Shown piece by piece: positions 5,520-13,390 of a stretch of DNA of 35,345 nucleotides. The translations under genes were made by a program, and so were the position numbers. The stretch lies in the NCBI RefSeq assembly GCF_001476905.1, contig NZ_LDTE01000096.1:1-35345 (forward strand). The letters run 5' to 3'. The DNA comes from Sphingomonas sanguinis (GTDB lineage Bacteria > Pseudomonadota > Alphaproteobacteria > Sphingomonadales > Sphingomonadaceae). Under the pieces are notes generated by a model. The model did not search any database. It saw only the letters and a list, made by a program, of their open reading frames with translations, and had not been told where the DNA came from. Position 1 is the stretch's first letter; each line of letters begins with the position of its first letter.

Positions 5520-6515
5520 TCAGTTCACCGCGAACTTCATCAGCTTGATCGCCTCCGAATCGCTGACACAGCCGCCCACGCGGCGCGTGGCGTAGAAGGT
5601 GACGAACGGCTTGTTGCTGTACGGATCGCGCAGGATCGCGGTCTCGGCCCGCTCGGCGATCAGGTAACCCGCCTGGAAATTGCCGAAGGCGATGGCGGGA
5701 GCGTCCAGGCCGACATCGGGCATGTCCTCCGCCTCGACCACCGGATAACCGAGCAGCGTCGCGGGCTGCCCCGCCGCAAGCCCCGGTGCCCAGAGGAACT
5801 GGCCGTCCGTCGTCTTCAGCTTGCGGATGCGGGCCGAGGTGGCGGCGTTCATCACGAAGCACGCCCCCTGCCGATAGGGCGCCCGCAACAGCTGGACCAG
5901 CTCGATCAACCGGTCCTCCCCGCCCCCCATGAACGCACCTGCCGCGCCGCTCGGGATGTATTGCAGCGTGCCGAACGGGCGCACCCCATCCTTGGCGGTC
6001 GAGATCGGGTTGGTCAGGAAACCCTTGGGCCGGTTGACGCCCGAGCCGTTGACGAAAGCCTGCCCCTCGGCCCGCGCAAACTCGGTCGCGATCTCGCCCG
6101 CGAGCCAGCCCTCCACGTCGAACGCGGCATCGTCCAGCATCGCCTGGCTGGCCGAGGGGTTGGCATAAAGCTCGCCCATCGGCGGCGCGAGTTCGACGAA
6201 GCTGGGCGTTGCGGTTTCGGGCCGCGCCGCCGTTTCGCTGGCCCAGCCCGAGGGCGTGCCGCCCGTCGTCACCAGCTTGCGATACCCCGCCGAGCCGACC
6301 GTCACGACGTTCGCGATGGCGCGGATCGGCGAGACGCTCTTCAGGACCGAGGCGATCGCCGCATCGATCTCGCGCGGCACGGCGAACCCGCCGCTGTCGC
6401 CGGTGGTCCCGGTAAAGGCCTTCAGCTCGACGGTGGCGCCGCTGCGCACATAGCCGTCGAACGCGCCACTCTTGGCCCGCGCACCATCCAGCACGGGTCG
6501 TTCGATCACGTCCAT
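5520..6515 (-). CDS. HK97-type major capsid protein (GTA), short N-terminus
   Basis: A 331-residue protein. The core has AFDGYVRSGATVELKAF, GGFAVPREIDAAI, SPIRAIANVVTVGSAGYRKL, GTPSGWASETAARPET, ASQAMLDDAAFDVEGWLAGEI, GSGVNRPKGFL, ATLLGYPVVEAEDMP and ILRDPYSNKPFVTFYATRRVGG, the fold and spacing of HK97/RcGTA gp5 capsid. The protein starts almost at the mature domain: the helical delta (scaffold) region of about 80-100 residues that GTA capsids carry is not there. ATG 6515 has AAGGGGGAT upstream and lies right behind the protease stop, so the start looks sound. Either this sphingomonad branch uses a short form, or the scaffold part was deleted. Confidence 0.92.
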   Translation of the reverse strand: MDVIERPVLDGARAKSGAFDGYVRSGATVELKAFTGTTGDSGGFAVPREIDAAIASVLKSVSPIRAIANVVTVGSAGYRKLVTTGGTPSGWASETAARPETATPSFVELAPPMGELYANPSASQAMLDDAAFDVEGWLAGEIATEFARAEGQAFVNGSGVNRPKGFLTNPISTAKDGVRPFGTLQYIPSGAAGAFMGGGEDRLIELVQLLRAPYRQGACFVMNAATSARIRKLKTTDGQFLWAPGLAAGQPATLLGYPVVEAEDMPDVGLDAPAIAFGNFQAGYLIAERAETAILRDPYSNKPFVTFYATRRVGGCVSDSEAIKLMKFAVN

Positions 6516-6516
6516 A

Positions 6517-6897
6517 TCAATCCCCCTTGGTTGAAGTCTGAATCACGCGGGCGAGCGGTTGCATCGGCACCGTCACCAGGCTGATCTCGATGAGCTCGGC
6601 CGACAGGATGGCGCGGGTGCCGCCCTGATGGACGACGCGGGGCCGGTATCCGACCGACAGCCCCGCCACCGCCCCCGACCGCACCAGCGCGGCCAGCGCC
6701 GGGTCGTCGACCATCCCTGCGACCGACAGGCCGGTATCGTCCTCGGCCAACGCGGTGATGCGGCCCATCGGTGTCCCGCGATGCTGCCAGAGCAGCGGCA
6801 CCTCGCCCGCGCCCGCAAAGGCCCCGCGCCGCATGACGTCGCCCGCCCGGTCCATCCGGTCCCAGATCGCGGCATAGCCGGTGAAGGAGAGGCTCAT
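6517..6897 (-). CDS. HK97-family prohead protease
   Basis: 126 residues from ATG 6897 (ATGA overlap with the DUF6127-like gene's stop). Features of the U35/HK97 prohead protease: FTGYAAIWDRMDRAGDVMRRGAF, PLLWQHRGTPMGRI with the catalytic His (Q-H), LVRSGAVAGLSVGYRP with the Ser of the G-L-S motif, and AELIEISLVTVPMQPLARV. It matures capsid subunits during head assembly. It is short, as GTA and sphingomonad versions are (no long C-terminal part). The stop is one base before the capsid ATG, typical of a protease-capsid pair. Confidence 0.9.
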   Translation of the reverse strand: MSLSFTGYAAIWDRMDRAGDVMRRGAFAGAGEVPLLWQHRGTPMGRITALAEDDTGLSVAGMVDDPALAALVRSGAVAGLSVGYRPRVVHQGGTRAILSAELIEISLVTVPMQPLARVIQTSTKGD

Positions 6898-7199
6898 TTC
6901 AGCCAGTCCTCCATGCCCAGCCGCATCGCGATCCCCGCCAGCAGCAGCGCGCCGAGCAGCCGCGTCAGCCAGCCGACAGCGCTTTTCCACACCGACGATT
7001 TGGCCTCCCGCCACGCGGTCAGAAGTTCGCGCAGCTCGGCGACATCCCCCGCGGCGTCGGCATCGGCGAGGCCCAGCCGGGTCAACGCCCGCGTCGCACC
7101 CAGCTCGCCCGCCTCCTCGGCGACCGCGCGCAGCGTGACGAGGTCCGCACCACTATCCGCCGCCTGCGCCAACAGTCGCGCCAGAACGTCCCCGCTCAT
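6894..7199 (-). CDS. DUF6127-like small membrane protein in GTA cluster
   Basis: 101 residues; the ATG at 7199 overlaps the portal stop (ATGA) and its own stop overlaps the protease ATG. MSGDVLARLLAQAADSGADLVTLRAVAEEAGELGA, then DVAELRELLTAWREAKSS and a single C-terminal membrane helix (WLTRLLGALLLAGIAMRLGM), closely matches the DUF6127 family found between portal and protease genes of sphingomonad GTA clusters (recognised from memory). The molecular role in GTA assembly is unknown. Three overlapping start/stop pairs show strict translational coupling. Confidence 0.75.
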   Translation of the reverse strand: MSGDVLARLLAQAADSGADLVTLRAVAEEAGELGATRALTRLGLADADAAGDVAELRELLTAWREAKSSVWKSAVGWLTRLLGALLLAGIAMRLGMEDWLK

Positions 7200-8299
7200 G
7201 ACAGGCCGACCATCTGGCGCTTCTCCGCCGGATCGAGGAAGTCGGCGCTCGCCGCCATGGCCCACAGCATCTGCCGCTCCTCCGCCAGCGCGGTGACGCG
7301 GTTGATATCGACGGACAGGCTCGCCCCCTCGAACCAGCCCGCCAGTCCCTGCGCCAGTCCGCTCAGGATCGCGCCCGCCAGCGGCAGGATCGCCTGTCGC
7401 CACAGCGCGCGGTTCGCTTCGCGGTAATTGGCATAGGTGTTGTCGCCGGGCAGGCCGAGCAGCATCGGCGGCACCCCGAACGCCAGCGCGATCTCCCGCG
7501 CCGCCGACGCCTTGGCCGCGATGAAGTCCAGCTCGGCCGGAGTCAGGCTCATCGCCTGCCACTTCAGCCCGCCCTCCAGCAGCAGCGGACGCCCCGCATT
7601 GCCGCTGCCCGCGAACCCCTCCATCTCGGCGCGCAACCGCTCGAACTGGTCGGGCGTCAGCGTCGAGCCGTCGCCCGGATCATAGACCAGAGCGCCCGAA
7701 GGGCGAGCCGCATTGTCGAGCAGCGCACGGTTCCAGGCGGCCGCCGCGTTATGGATCGCGATCGCCCCCGCCGCCGCGCCCAAACAGCCCAGCCCATAAT
7801 GATCGTCGAGCGGGTGGCAGCTTTTCAGATGCACCACCGACGGCTTTACCGGATCGACCGGGAAGGTCGTCACGCGACCGCCTGCGCGGTAGAGATAGGC
7901 GGCGGGCCAGCCGCTCGCGTCCAGCTCCATCGTCACCCGCTCGGGGCGCAGCGCGAACAGCTCGGCCACTTCGCCCTCGGCATCGCGCAGGATCTGCACA
8001 TAGGCGTTGCCATGCAGCAGCATATGCGTCACCACTGTCTCCAGCAGCGCCTGCCCCTCGCTGCGCGCCGCGACCAGCGCGACCAGTTCGGGATGCGAGG
8101 CGCTGAGCGGCGCATCGGCCAGCCCGCCCGCCACCATCCGCACCGCGCGCTGCGCCACCGGATTGCGCAAATACCCCTCGCGCACTTGGCTCTCATAGGA
8201 CGGCGCGGCACCGGTCAACGGCACCCCCGACCGCGCCAAACCCAGCCCGAGCAAAGGACGCGCAGCCCCCCGCCCGGCCTTGCGACCGAACATCCTCAT
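7196..8299 (-). CDS. phage/GTA portal protein
   Basis: 367 residues. The portal signature is clear: GYLRNPVAQRAVRMVAGGLA, HMLLHGNAYVQILRD, LFALRPERVTMELD, VVHLKSCHPLDDHYGLGCL, RALLDNAARPSGALVYDPGD, and AREIALAFGVPPMLLGLPGD ending in NRVTALAEERQMLWAM. It forms the dodecameric ring at the capsid vertex through which the terminase pumps DNA. AGGAG precedes ATG 8299 with good spacing. The reading frame is intact, and length is normal for HK97-type GTA portals (about 370-400). A repeat-rich spacer (8310-8448) separates it from the terminase gene upstream, so it may have its own transcript or simply be an operon spacer. Confidence 0.95.
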   Translation of the reverse strand: MRMFGRKAGRGAARPLLGLGLARSGVPLTGAAPSYESQVREGYLRNPVAQRAVRMVAGGLADAPLSASHPELVALVAARSEGQALLETVVTHMLLHGNAYVQILRDAEGEVAELFALRPERVTMELDASGWPAAYLYRAGGRVTTFPVDPVKPSVVHLKSCHPLDDHYGLGCLGAAAGAIAIHNAAAAWNRALLDNAARPSGALVYDPGDGSTLTPDQFERLRAEMEGFAGSGNAGRPLLLEGGLKWQAMSLTPAELDFIAAKASAAREIALAFGVPPMLLGLPGDNTYANYREANRALWRQAILPLAGAILSGLAQGLAGWFEGASLSVDINRVTALAEERQMLWAMAASADFLDPAEKRQMVGLS

Positions 8300-8308
8300 A
8301 ATCGAACT

Positions 8309-8450
8309 CCTCTAGCTCCTCGCCGGCACGGGGAGGTGGCAGCGCGCAGCGCTGACGGAGGGGGGCTTCCACGCAAGGTCACCCCTCGCGGCGATCCCCC
8401 TCCACCATCCTGCGGATGGTCCCCCTCCCCGTTCCGGGGAGGATCAGCTC
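8309..8450. repeat. sphingomonad-type intergenic GC-rich inverted repeat element
   Basis: Between the terminase and portal genes. It has short palindromes (CTCCTCGCCGGCACGGGGAGG near 8312-8336 and CCTCCCCGTTCCGGGGAGG near 8425-8443) bracketing GGAGGGGG/CCCCCTCC arms. This matches a widespread, unnamed family of dispersed repeats in Sphingomonas genomes (recognised by eye). It may act as a stem-loop in mRNA. Confidence 0.65.
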
Positions 8451-9759
8451 ACAAATTCCGTATCCCCGGCGGCCCACGCCCCGATAGCATCAGCTCGGTC
8501 AGCGCCCAGACCAGCGCATCCGCCCGATCCGGCGAGCGGCCGGGCCCGTCATAGGCCCCCGCCACCCCCAGCCCGCACAGCTCGTCCTCCAGCGCCGGAA
8601 AGCCGCGAGAATGCCACACCCGCCCTTGCGCATAGAGGAACGACACCGGCTCGGCCCGCGCCGCCTTTCCGATCGAGGCATAGACCAGATGCACCGGCAG
8701 GGTCGGGTCGGCGAGCCGCAGCACGCTTTCCACCATGTCGCCGCCCTGGTTGCGCTCGGCCACCACCCGGTCCGCGCGGTTGCGCCGGGCACAGCCCGCC
8801 ACCCGCGCCGCCCAGCCCTCGGGCGACAGCCCCGCCTCGCTGGCATCCTCCAGCACATAGCCATGGCCGTCGCGCCCCAGCCCGACCGCGACGATCCCGC
8901 AGGCATCGCCGCTGCTGGTCGCGGGCGGATCGACGCCGACCACCACCCGGTCGAGCGCGGGCACCGTCTTCGCCCGCTGCCGATCGAGCAGCGCGCGGGT
9001 CCACAAGGCCCCTTCGCGGTCGTCGACCATCTCGCCGTCCAGCTCCTGCCGCCCCAGCCGCGTGTCGCCATATTGCGCCAGCATCGCGTCCTGAAAACTG
9101 TCGGGCAGATGCGCATTGTCGCTGGTCCGCCCGATCGTCTCGACGCAGTCGGGCAGCGCCATGACCTTGCGCATCAAGGGCGTGGCGCGCGGCGTGGTCG
9201 TGACCAGCACACGCGGCCGCTCGCCCAGCCGGAGCGTCATCATCAGATTGTCCCATCCGGCCTCCCCCTTCCACTTGCCCAGTTCGTCGCACCAGGCCGC
9301 ATGATGCTGCGGTCCGCGCAACGCCTCGGGCGCGGCGGCCGAATAGGCGAAGCCGATCGCGCCGGAGGTGAAATGCACCTGCCCCAGGCTGCCGATCCAT
9401 TTCGGCGTCTCGCCCCTGCGCGCCACCGCCAGCAGCCCGCTCTCGCCGCGCACCATCACCCGTTCGACGTCGCGCAGCGTCGCCCCCATCAAGGCGATCC
9501 GCGCGCCCGGTTGCTCGCGGGCGAGCGCACTCACCCACTCCGCCCCGGCGCGCGTCTTGCCGAAACCGCGCCCGGCGCGGATAAGCCACACCCGCCAGTC
9601 GCCCGGCGGAGCCACCTGCCCGTCATGCGCCCATAATTCCCATCGCTCGACCAGTTCGCGCTTCTGCGCCGGGCTCAGCGCGGCCAGCGCCTGTTCGCGC
9701 GCGCCCGGCTCCAGCATCGCCAGCGTGACGAGCCGCGTCGCCGCATCCTCGCTCGCCAT
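8449..9759 (-). CDS. large terminase subunit (DNA-packaging ATPase/nuclease)
   Basis: About 436 residues. Walker A-like motif RAGRGFGKTRAGAEW at about residues 61-75, Walker B region HHAAWCDELGKW, C-motif region VLVTTTPRATPLM, and nuclease domain Asp in VVVGVDPPATSSGDACGIVAV, with RADALVWALTELML near the end (another acidic metal site). This is the GTA/HK97-type TerL. The ATG at 9759 overlaps the upstream stop as TGATG; a GTG at 9762 also overlaps it, so the start is ambiguous by one codon. No frame disruption is visible, so the packaging motor gene looks functional. Confidence 0.95.
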   Translation of the reverse strand: MASEDAATRLVTLAMLEPGAREQALAALSPAQKRELVERWELWAHDGQVAPPGDWRVWLIRAGRGFGKTRAGAEWVSALAREQPGARIALMGATLRDVERVMVRGESGLLAVARRGETPKWIGSLGQVHFTSGAIGFAYSAAAPEALRGPQHHAAWCDELGKWKGEAGWDNLMMTLRLGERPRVLVTTTPRATPLMRKVMALPDCVETIGRTSDNAHLPDSFQDAMLAQYGDTRLGRQELDGEMVDDREGALWTRALLDRQRAKTVPALDRVVVGVDPPATSSGDACGIVAVGLGRDGHGYVLEDASEAGLSPEGWAARVAGCARRNRADRVVAERNQGGDMVESVLRLADPTLPVHLVYASIGKAARAEPVSFLYAQGRVWHSRGFPALEDELCGLGVAGAYDGPGRSPDRADALVWALTELMLSGRGPPGIRNL

Positions 9760-10235
9760 CACGCCATCCCCTTCAACCGTCGCCGCGCCAGCCCATCGAG
9801 CGCGCGTTCCAGCGCCGCATCGGTTTCGGCCGCGTCGGCCCGCGCCGCTTCGCCCGCGCCGTCACCGGCCCTGGCCAGCGCATCGCGGCGGGCGAGTAGC
9901 TTCAAATAGAATTGCACCTCGGTGGGTGCGAGCGGCGGGGTGATGGAGAGGCCGGTGGTCCCCGCACCGGCCTCTCCGCCCTCCACCTCCTCGGCCGCCA
10001 ACAGGGTCAGCATCCGGCGCAGCAGCCCTTCCTCGACCAGCGCGTGCGCCGCGCCGATCGCCTGGTCCCAAGCCTCGCCAAAGGCCCGGTCGCGCGTCCG
10101 CAAGGTGCGTGCGGCCCGCAGCGTCTCTCCCACCGCCCGTGCCGCCGCCCCCGCATCGGCGCTGACCGCCAGCGCCGCCAGGAATTGCCGTCGCCGCGCC
10201 AGCGTCCACCGCGCGCCTTCCCCCGTTCCGGCCAT
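9759..10235 (-). CDS. small terminase-like protein (first gene of GTA cluster)
   Basis: 158 residues from ATG 10235 with a GGGGGAGTGGGG run just upstream. The first part (RWTLARRRQFLAALAVSADAGAAARAVG) reads like a homeodomain-like HTH found in small terminases, followed by an amphipathic helical domain (EAWDQAIGAAHALVEEGLLRRMLTLLAAEE) and a variable acidic loop, then TEVQFYLKLLARRDALARAG. It sits directly before TerL and overlaps its start, the position of RcGTA gene 1/TerS. The upstream frame opens as far as 10400, but the RBS and the M-A-G start make 10235 the likely start. The function as DNA-recognising partner of TerL is inference from position and HTH. Confidence 0.75.
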   Translation of the reverse strand: MAGTGEGARWTLARRRQFLAALAVSADAGAAARAVGETLRAARTLRTRDRAFGEAWDQAIGAAHALVEEGLLRRMLTLLAAEEVEGGEAGAGTTGLSITPPLAPTEVQFYLKLLARRDALARAGDGAGEAARADAAETDAALERALDGLARRRLKGMA

Positions 10236-10326
10236 CCCCACTCCCCCGAAGCATCGAGGTCGAACCCGACCGCTCCCCCGGTCGTGCCCGCTCTCCATGT
10301 TCCCGTTATGTACCCGTGGCAGCCGG

Positions 10327-10343
10327 GTTTGTATCCAACAAAC
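10327..10343. promoter_or_regulatory. inverted repeat GTTTGT-N5-ACAAAC upstream of the GTA cluster
   Basis: A perfect 6-bp inverted repeat with a 5-bp spacer lies in the 186-bp spacer between the small terminase start and the tRNA-Val gene. This is where the GTA promoter should be. It could be an operator, but no known regulator site (for example CtrA, TTAA-N7-TTAA) is apparent nearby. Confidence 0.3.
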
Positions 10344-10421
10344 GAACCAGATGGGTTTGGCGCACAAAAGCGGCTTGCCAGACGCCAAGCGCATCGGCAT
10401 TAGGCATGGCTTCCCGAGAGG

Positions 10422-10497
10422 GGGCGATTAGCTCAGTTGGTAGAGCGTCTCGTTTACACCGAGAATGTCGGCGGTTCGAGCCCGTCATCGCCCACCA
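10422..10497 (+). tRNA. tRNA-Val (anticodon TAC)
   Basis: 76 bases including an encoded CCA (10495-10497). The acceptor stem GGGCGAT pairs with ATCGCCC, the D arm has AGCTCAGTTGGTAGAGC, the anticodon loop TTTACAC sits on TCTCG/CGAGA and gives anticodon TAC, and the T arm GGTTCGAGCCC is canonical. TAC reads valine codons GTA and GTG. It lies on the opposite strand, just upstream of the GTA cluster. Confidence 0.97.
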
Positions 10498-10801
10498 CTC
10501 CGCGCATCATTCCATAGCCCCTCCCGGCGAATGCCGGGGTCCAGTTGCCGTGCGGCCGGTGGAGCGCCGATGCATTGACAGATTTTGTTCGCGCGGAGGC
10601 GCGGAGGGCGCAGAGAGACAGTCCGATTGGCGGCGGCACGCCTTCATCACGATGTGAGAGAGGCATGGAGGCGCCACGGGCGAGACACCTCCGCGTTCTC
10701 CGCGCCTCCGCGCCTCCGCGCGAACAAAATCTCTCTGCGCCTTTACCCGCGACGGAGTGGTAACTGGACCCCGGCCTTCGCCGGGGTGGTCAAATTTGGA
10801 T
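10498..10801. repeat. nested inverted-repeat intergenic region between tRNA-Val and GH127
   Basis: No gene is supported in these 304 bases. The outer arms CGGCGAATGCCGGGGTCCAGTT (10525-10546) and AACTGGACCCCGGCCTTCGCCG (10762-10783) are near-perfect inverted repeats. The inner arms AGATTTTGTTCGCGCGGAGG (from 10580) and CCTCCGCGCGAACAAAATCT (ending 10732) are also inverted. The right-hand copy CCCCGGCCTTCGCCGGGG (10769-10786) is itself a hairpin. The elements resemble dispersed sphingomonad repeats. The two convergent genes meet here, so it may terminate transcription. Confidence 0.7.
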
Positions 10802-12757
10802 TTAGGCCAGCTTCCAATAGGTCGCGTAGCGCTCATGCGCGATGCGGTGGTAGGGGATGAGCCGCACCGGCTGGCCGTCCGCGGCCGGGATGGTGAACTC
10901 CAGCGGCTTGCCCGTCGCGGCGATCGTCTTGGTGAGCGCGTCCGGTTCGCCCGCCAGCGTCGGGGCCTGGAACGGCGTGTCGTTATACTCGCCGTACTTC
11001 CGCTCGCTGATGATGATGTCCGCCCCCGGTGCCAATCCTTCGCGGCCCAGGGCACCCGCCAGGACCAGCGGACCATAGGTGAAGGCGACGATCTCCGGCG
11101 CGGCGGGGGCGCTTTCGACGCCAGGTTCCATGACCAGACGCCATTCGACCGTATCGCCACTCTTCCAGGTCCGGCTCACGTCGACATAACGGCCGGGCTT
11201 GTCCGAACGCTGCACCTCCGCGCCGTTGACCAGCAGGGTCGCGGTACGGCTCCATTGCGGATGGCGAAGCTTCAGCGTCAGCTCGGTAGGCTGGCGCAGT
11301 TTCCACTGGAACCGGGTGTTCGCCGCCTCCGGGAAATTTGTCGTCTGGGTCAGCACCGCACCCTTGTCGGCCCAGGTGACCGAGGAGGGGATGAACAGGT
11401 TCACATAAAGCGCGCGATCGTCATGGAAGTAGATCGAGTCGCGATACTTCACATGATTTTCCATGCCGGTGCCGGTGCAGCACCAGAAGCTGTCTTCAGG
11501 GGTATGGTACAGCTTCATGTAACCGGGCCGCGCACCCTGGAAATAGGTCGCCATGCCCGAGTCCGGGTCCTGCGAGGCGAGGATGCCGTTATAGAGCGTA
11601 CGCTCGTAATAATCGGCATATTCGGCGCGCGGATCGTGCAGGAACAGCGCGCGGGTCAGCTTGAGCATATTATGCTGGCAGCAGGTCTCCGACCCCTTGG
11701 CCGAGAACACATGCTTGTCGAAATCGGCCATGGCGAAAAAATGCTCGCCATCGCCGTGGCCGCCCGTGGCGAAGGCGCGGGTATGCGCGACCGTCCGCCA
11801 GAAGAAGGCCGCGGCATGGTGATAGGCCGCGTCGCCGTTCGTCTCATAGACGCGCTGGAAACCGATGATCTTCGGGATCTGCGTGTTGGCGTGCATCCCG
11901 TCGAGATAGTCGCGCCCCTGAGTCAGCGGCTTCATCACCGCCTTTTGCGAAAAGCGTTCGGCCAGACGGCGATAATCCTGGTTGCCGGTCATGACATAAA
12001 GGTCGGCATAGACCTCGTTCATGCCGCCATATTCGGTTTCCAGCATCGTCTCGAACTGCGCATCCGACAGCGGCCTGGTCGCGACCACGCCCCAATCGGC
12101 CAGGCGGATCAGCACCGCGCGCGACGGCTCGCTGCCCGCCAGCAGCACGGCATCCCGAAGCCCGGCATAGACCTTGTGCAGCGTGTACCAGGGCACGCCG
12201 GTGATCGGCTCGCCCCGCAAATGGGCGGCGACCAGCGCCGCGCCCTTGGGGAAGGCGCAGACCAAGCCTGTGCCCGATGCCTGCTGGCACGCCGCCAGTT
12301 CTGCGGCGATATAGTCGATCCGCTGGCGGTAGCGCTTGTCCCGGGTCGCCTGATACGCCAGCGCGCAGGCCGAGAGATAATGGCCCAGTGTGTGGCCATG
12401 GCAGTTGATGTCGGCCCACTGCGCCTCCGACTCCCAGCCGCCATAGACGGGCGCCTTCGGCTTCAACCCGGCATTGGTGCGGAAATTGGCGAGCAACCGG
12501 TCGGGTTGCAGGCGCATCAGATATGCCTCGGTCATCTTCTGCGCATGCAGGAATGGACTATCCGCCAGCGTGACGTCCGCCATGTCGAAAGGCTGGACGA
12601 CGGGCGCGGAGGCCAGCGCGGCCATCGGCTTGGCCTGTGCCCAGGCCGATGCGGGCACCACTGCGCCCCATCCGGTCGCCAGTGCACCGATGCTCGCCCC
12701 CATGCTGGCGGTAGTCAGGACATCGCGCCGCGACGGCGCTGGGCAGCATGAGGGCAT
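10802..12757 (-). CDS. GH127 beta-L-arabinofuranosidase (DUF1680 family), Tat-exported
   Basis: 651 residues. An N-terminal twin-arginine motif SRRDVL and a hydrophobic stretch ending ASAWA mark a Tat signal peptide, so the enzyme acts in the periplasm. The body is GH127: PVYGGWESEAQWADINCHGHTLGHYLSA, WYTLHKVYAGLRD, EYGGMNEVYADLY. Active-site residues known from HypBA1 can be placed: general acid/base Glu338 in GHGDGEHF, Glu357 and Cys359 (SETCC), and the Cys pair 426-427 (WCCTGTG), of which the equivalents bind zinc and provide the cysteine nucleophile. The enzyme releases terminal L-arabinofuranose from plant polymers. No other arabinan genes lie nearby, so it is an orphan. A possible promoter (TTGCCA-18-TAGGCT) lies upstream. 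Confidence 0.93.
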   Translation of the reverse strand: MPSCCPAPSRRDVLTTASMGASIGALATGWGAVVPASAWAQAKPMAALASAPVVQPFDMADVTLADSPFLHAQKMTEAYLMRLQPDRLLANFRTNAGLKPKAPVYGGWESEAQWADINCHGHTLGHYLSACALAYQATRDKRYRQRIDYIAAELAACQQASGTGLVCAFPKGAALVAAHLRGEPITGVPWYTLHKVYAGLRDAVLLAGSEPSRAVLIRLADWGVVATRPLSDAQFETMLETEYGGMNEVYADLYVMTGNQDYRRLAERFSQKAVMKPLTQGRDYLDGMHANTQIPKIIGFQRVYETNGDAAYHHAAAFFWRTVAHTRAFATGGHGDGEHFFAMADFDKHVFSAKGSETCCQHNMLKLTRALFLHDPRAEYADYYERTLYNGILASQDPDSGMATYFQGARPGYMKLYHTPEDSFWCCTGTGMENHVKYRDSIYFHDDRALYVNLFIPSSVTWADKGAVLTQTTNFPEAANTRFQWKLRQPTELTLKLRHPQWSRTATLLVNGAEVQRSDKPGRYVDVSRTWKSGDTVEWRLVMEPGVESAPAAPEIVAFTYGPLVLAGALGREGLAPGADIIISERKYGEYNDTPFQAPTLAGEPDALTKTIAATGKPLEFTIPAADGQPVRLIPYHRIAHERYATYWKLA

Positions 12758-12862
12758 GCATCTTCTCCGACTATTCTGATTTTGCCCGAGCCTAGCGACA
12801 GGACTCGCTGCATGGCAACGCTTTTCAGATTGCCTAAAATCAGCTTTGCATTTGTCGGACAG

Positions 12863-13390
12863 TTATCCGCTGCGTTCCACCGGTCGAAAGAGCAACCGCT
12901 CGGCGGTCCAGTGCAGGATCGCCCCGATCGCGACGCCCAGCAGCACCTCCTGCGCGCGGGCCAGTGCCGCAGTCAGGATCGACCCGCCCGGCGGCACGGT
13001 CAGCAGCACGATGACCGACGTCCACATGCCCACGCGCAGATCGGCGCGCAGCCGCGCGATGCTGGCGGTGATGCCGACCGCCACCGCCAGCATCGCCACC
13101 GGCCCCGCATGGGGCATGGCCAGCGCTACCAGCAGGGCCACCGCGACGCCGATCAGGGTCGCGGCGATCCGCCAGATCAGCGAGCGATGCGTATCGCCCA
13201 GCTTGTCCTGCGACACGACCAGCGCGGACACGCTCGCCCAGACCGGATGGTCGAGCCCCATGCGGTCGGCGATCATCAGTGCCAGCACCGCCGCCAGCGT
13301 GCACCGAGCGACGAAGGCGACCGACCGGATCGCCTCCTGTCCCGAGATATGGGACGTCACCCAGGATCGCAGAATCGGCGGCGGCGTCAC
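12863..13390 (-). CDS. FUSC-type membrane protein
   Basis: 175 residues from GTG 13390, which overlaps the poxB stop (GTGA). Membrane segments near 25-44 ([19 protein letters not shown]), 70-92 ([23 protein letters not shown]), 96-110 and 122-160. The motif [21 protein letters not shown] with a WRIxATxIG helix fits the small half-size FUSC proteins, related to fusaric acid and aromatic acid exporters. The short form lacks the soluble domain of full-length FUSC exporters, so its transport role is uncertain. The tight overlap with poxB says they are co-expressed. Confidence 0.75.
   Translation of the reverse strand: MTPPPILRSWVTSHISGQEAIRSVAFVARCTLAAVLALMIADRMGLDHPVWASVSALVVSQDKLGDTHRSLIWRIAATLIGVAVALLVALAMPHAGPVAMLAVAVGITASIARLRADLRVGMWTSVIVLLTVPPGGSILTAALARAQEVLLGVAIGAILHWTAERLLFRPVERSG

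Noticed and set aside
5055..6584. 509-codon plus-strand frame antisense to capsid and connector
   Set aside because: Arg/His/Pro-rich, no recognisable motif and no ribosome site; an antisense shadow caused by high GC.
10757..12751. 664-codon plus-strand frame antisense to GH127
   Set aside because: Complementary strand of a well-supported enzyme gene with full active-site motifs.
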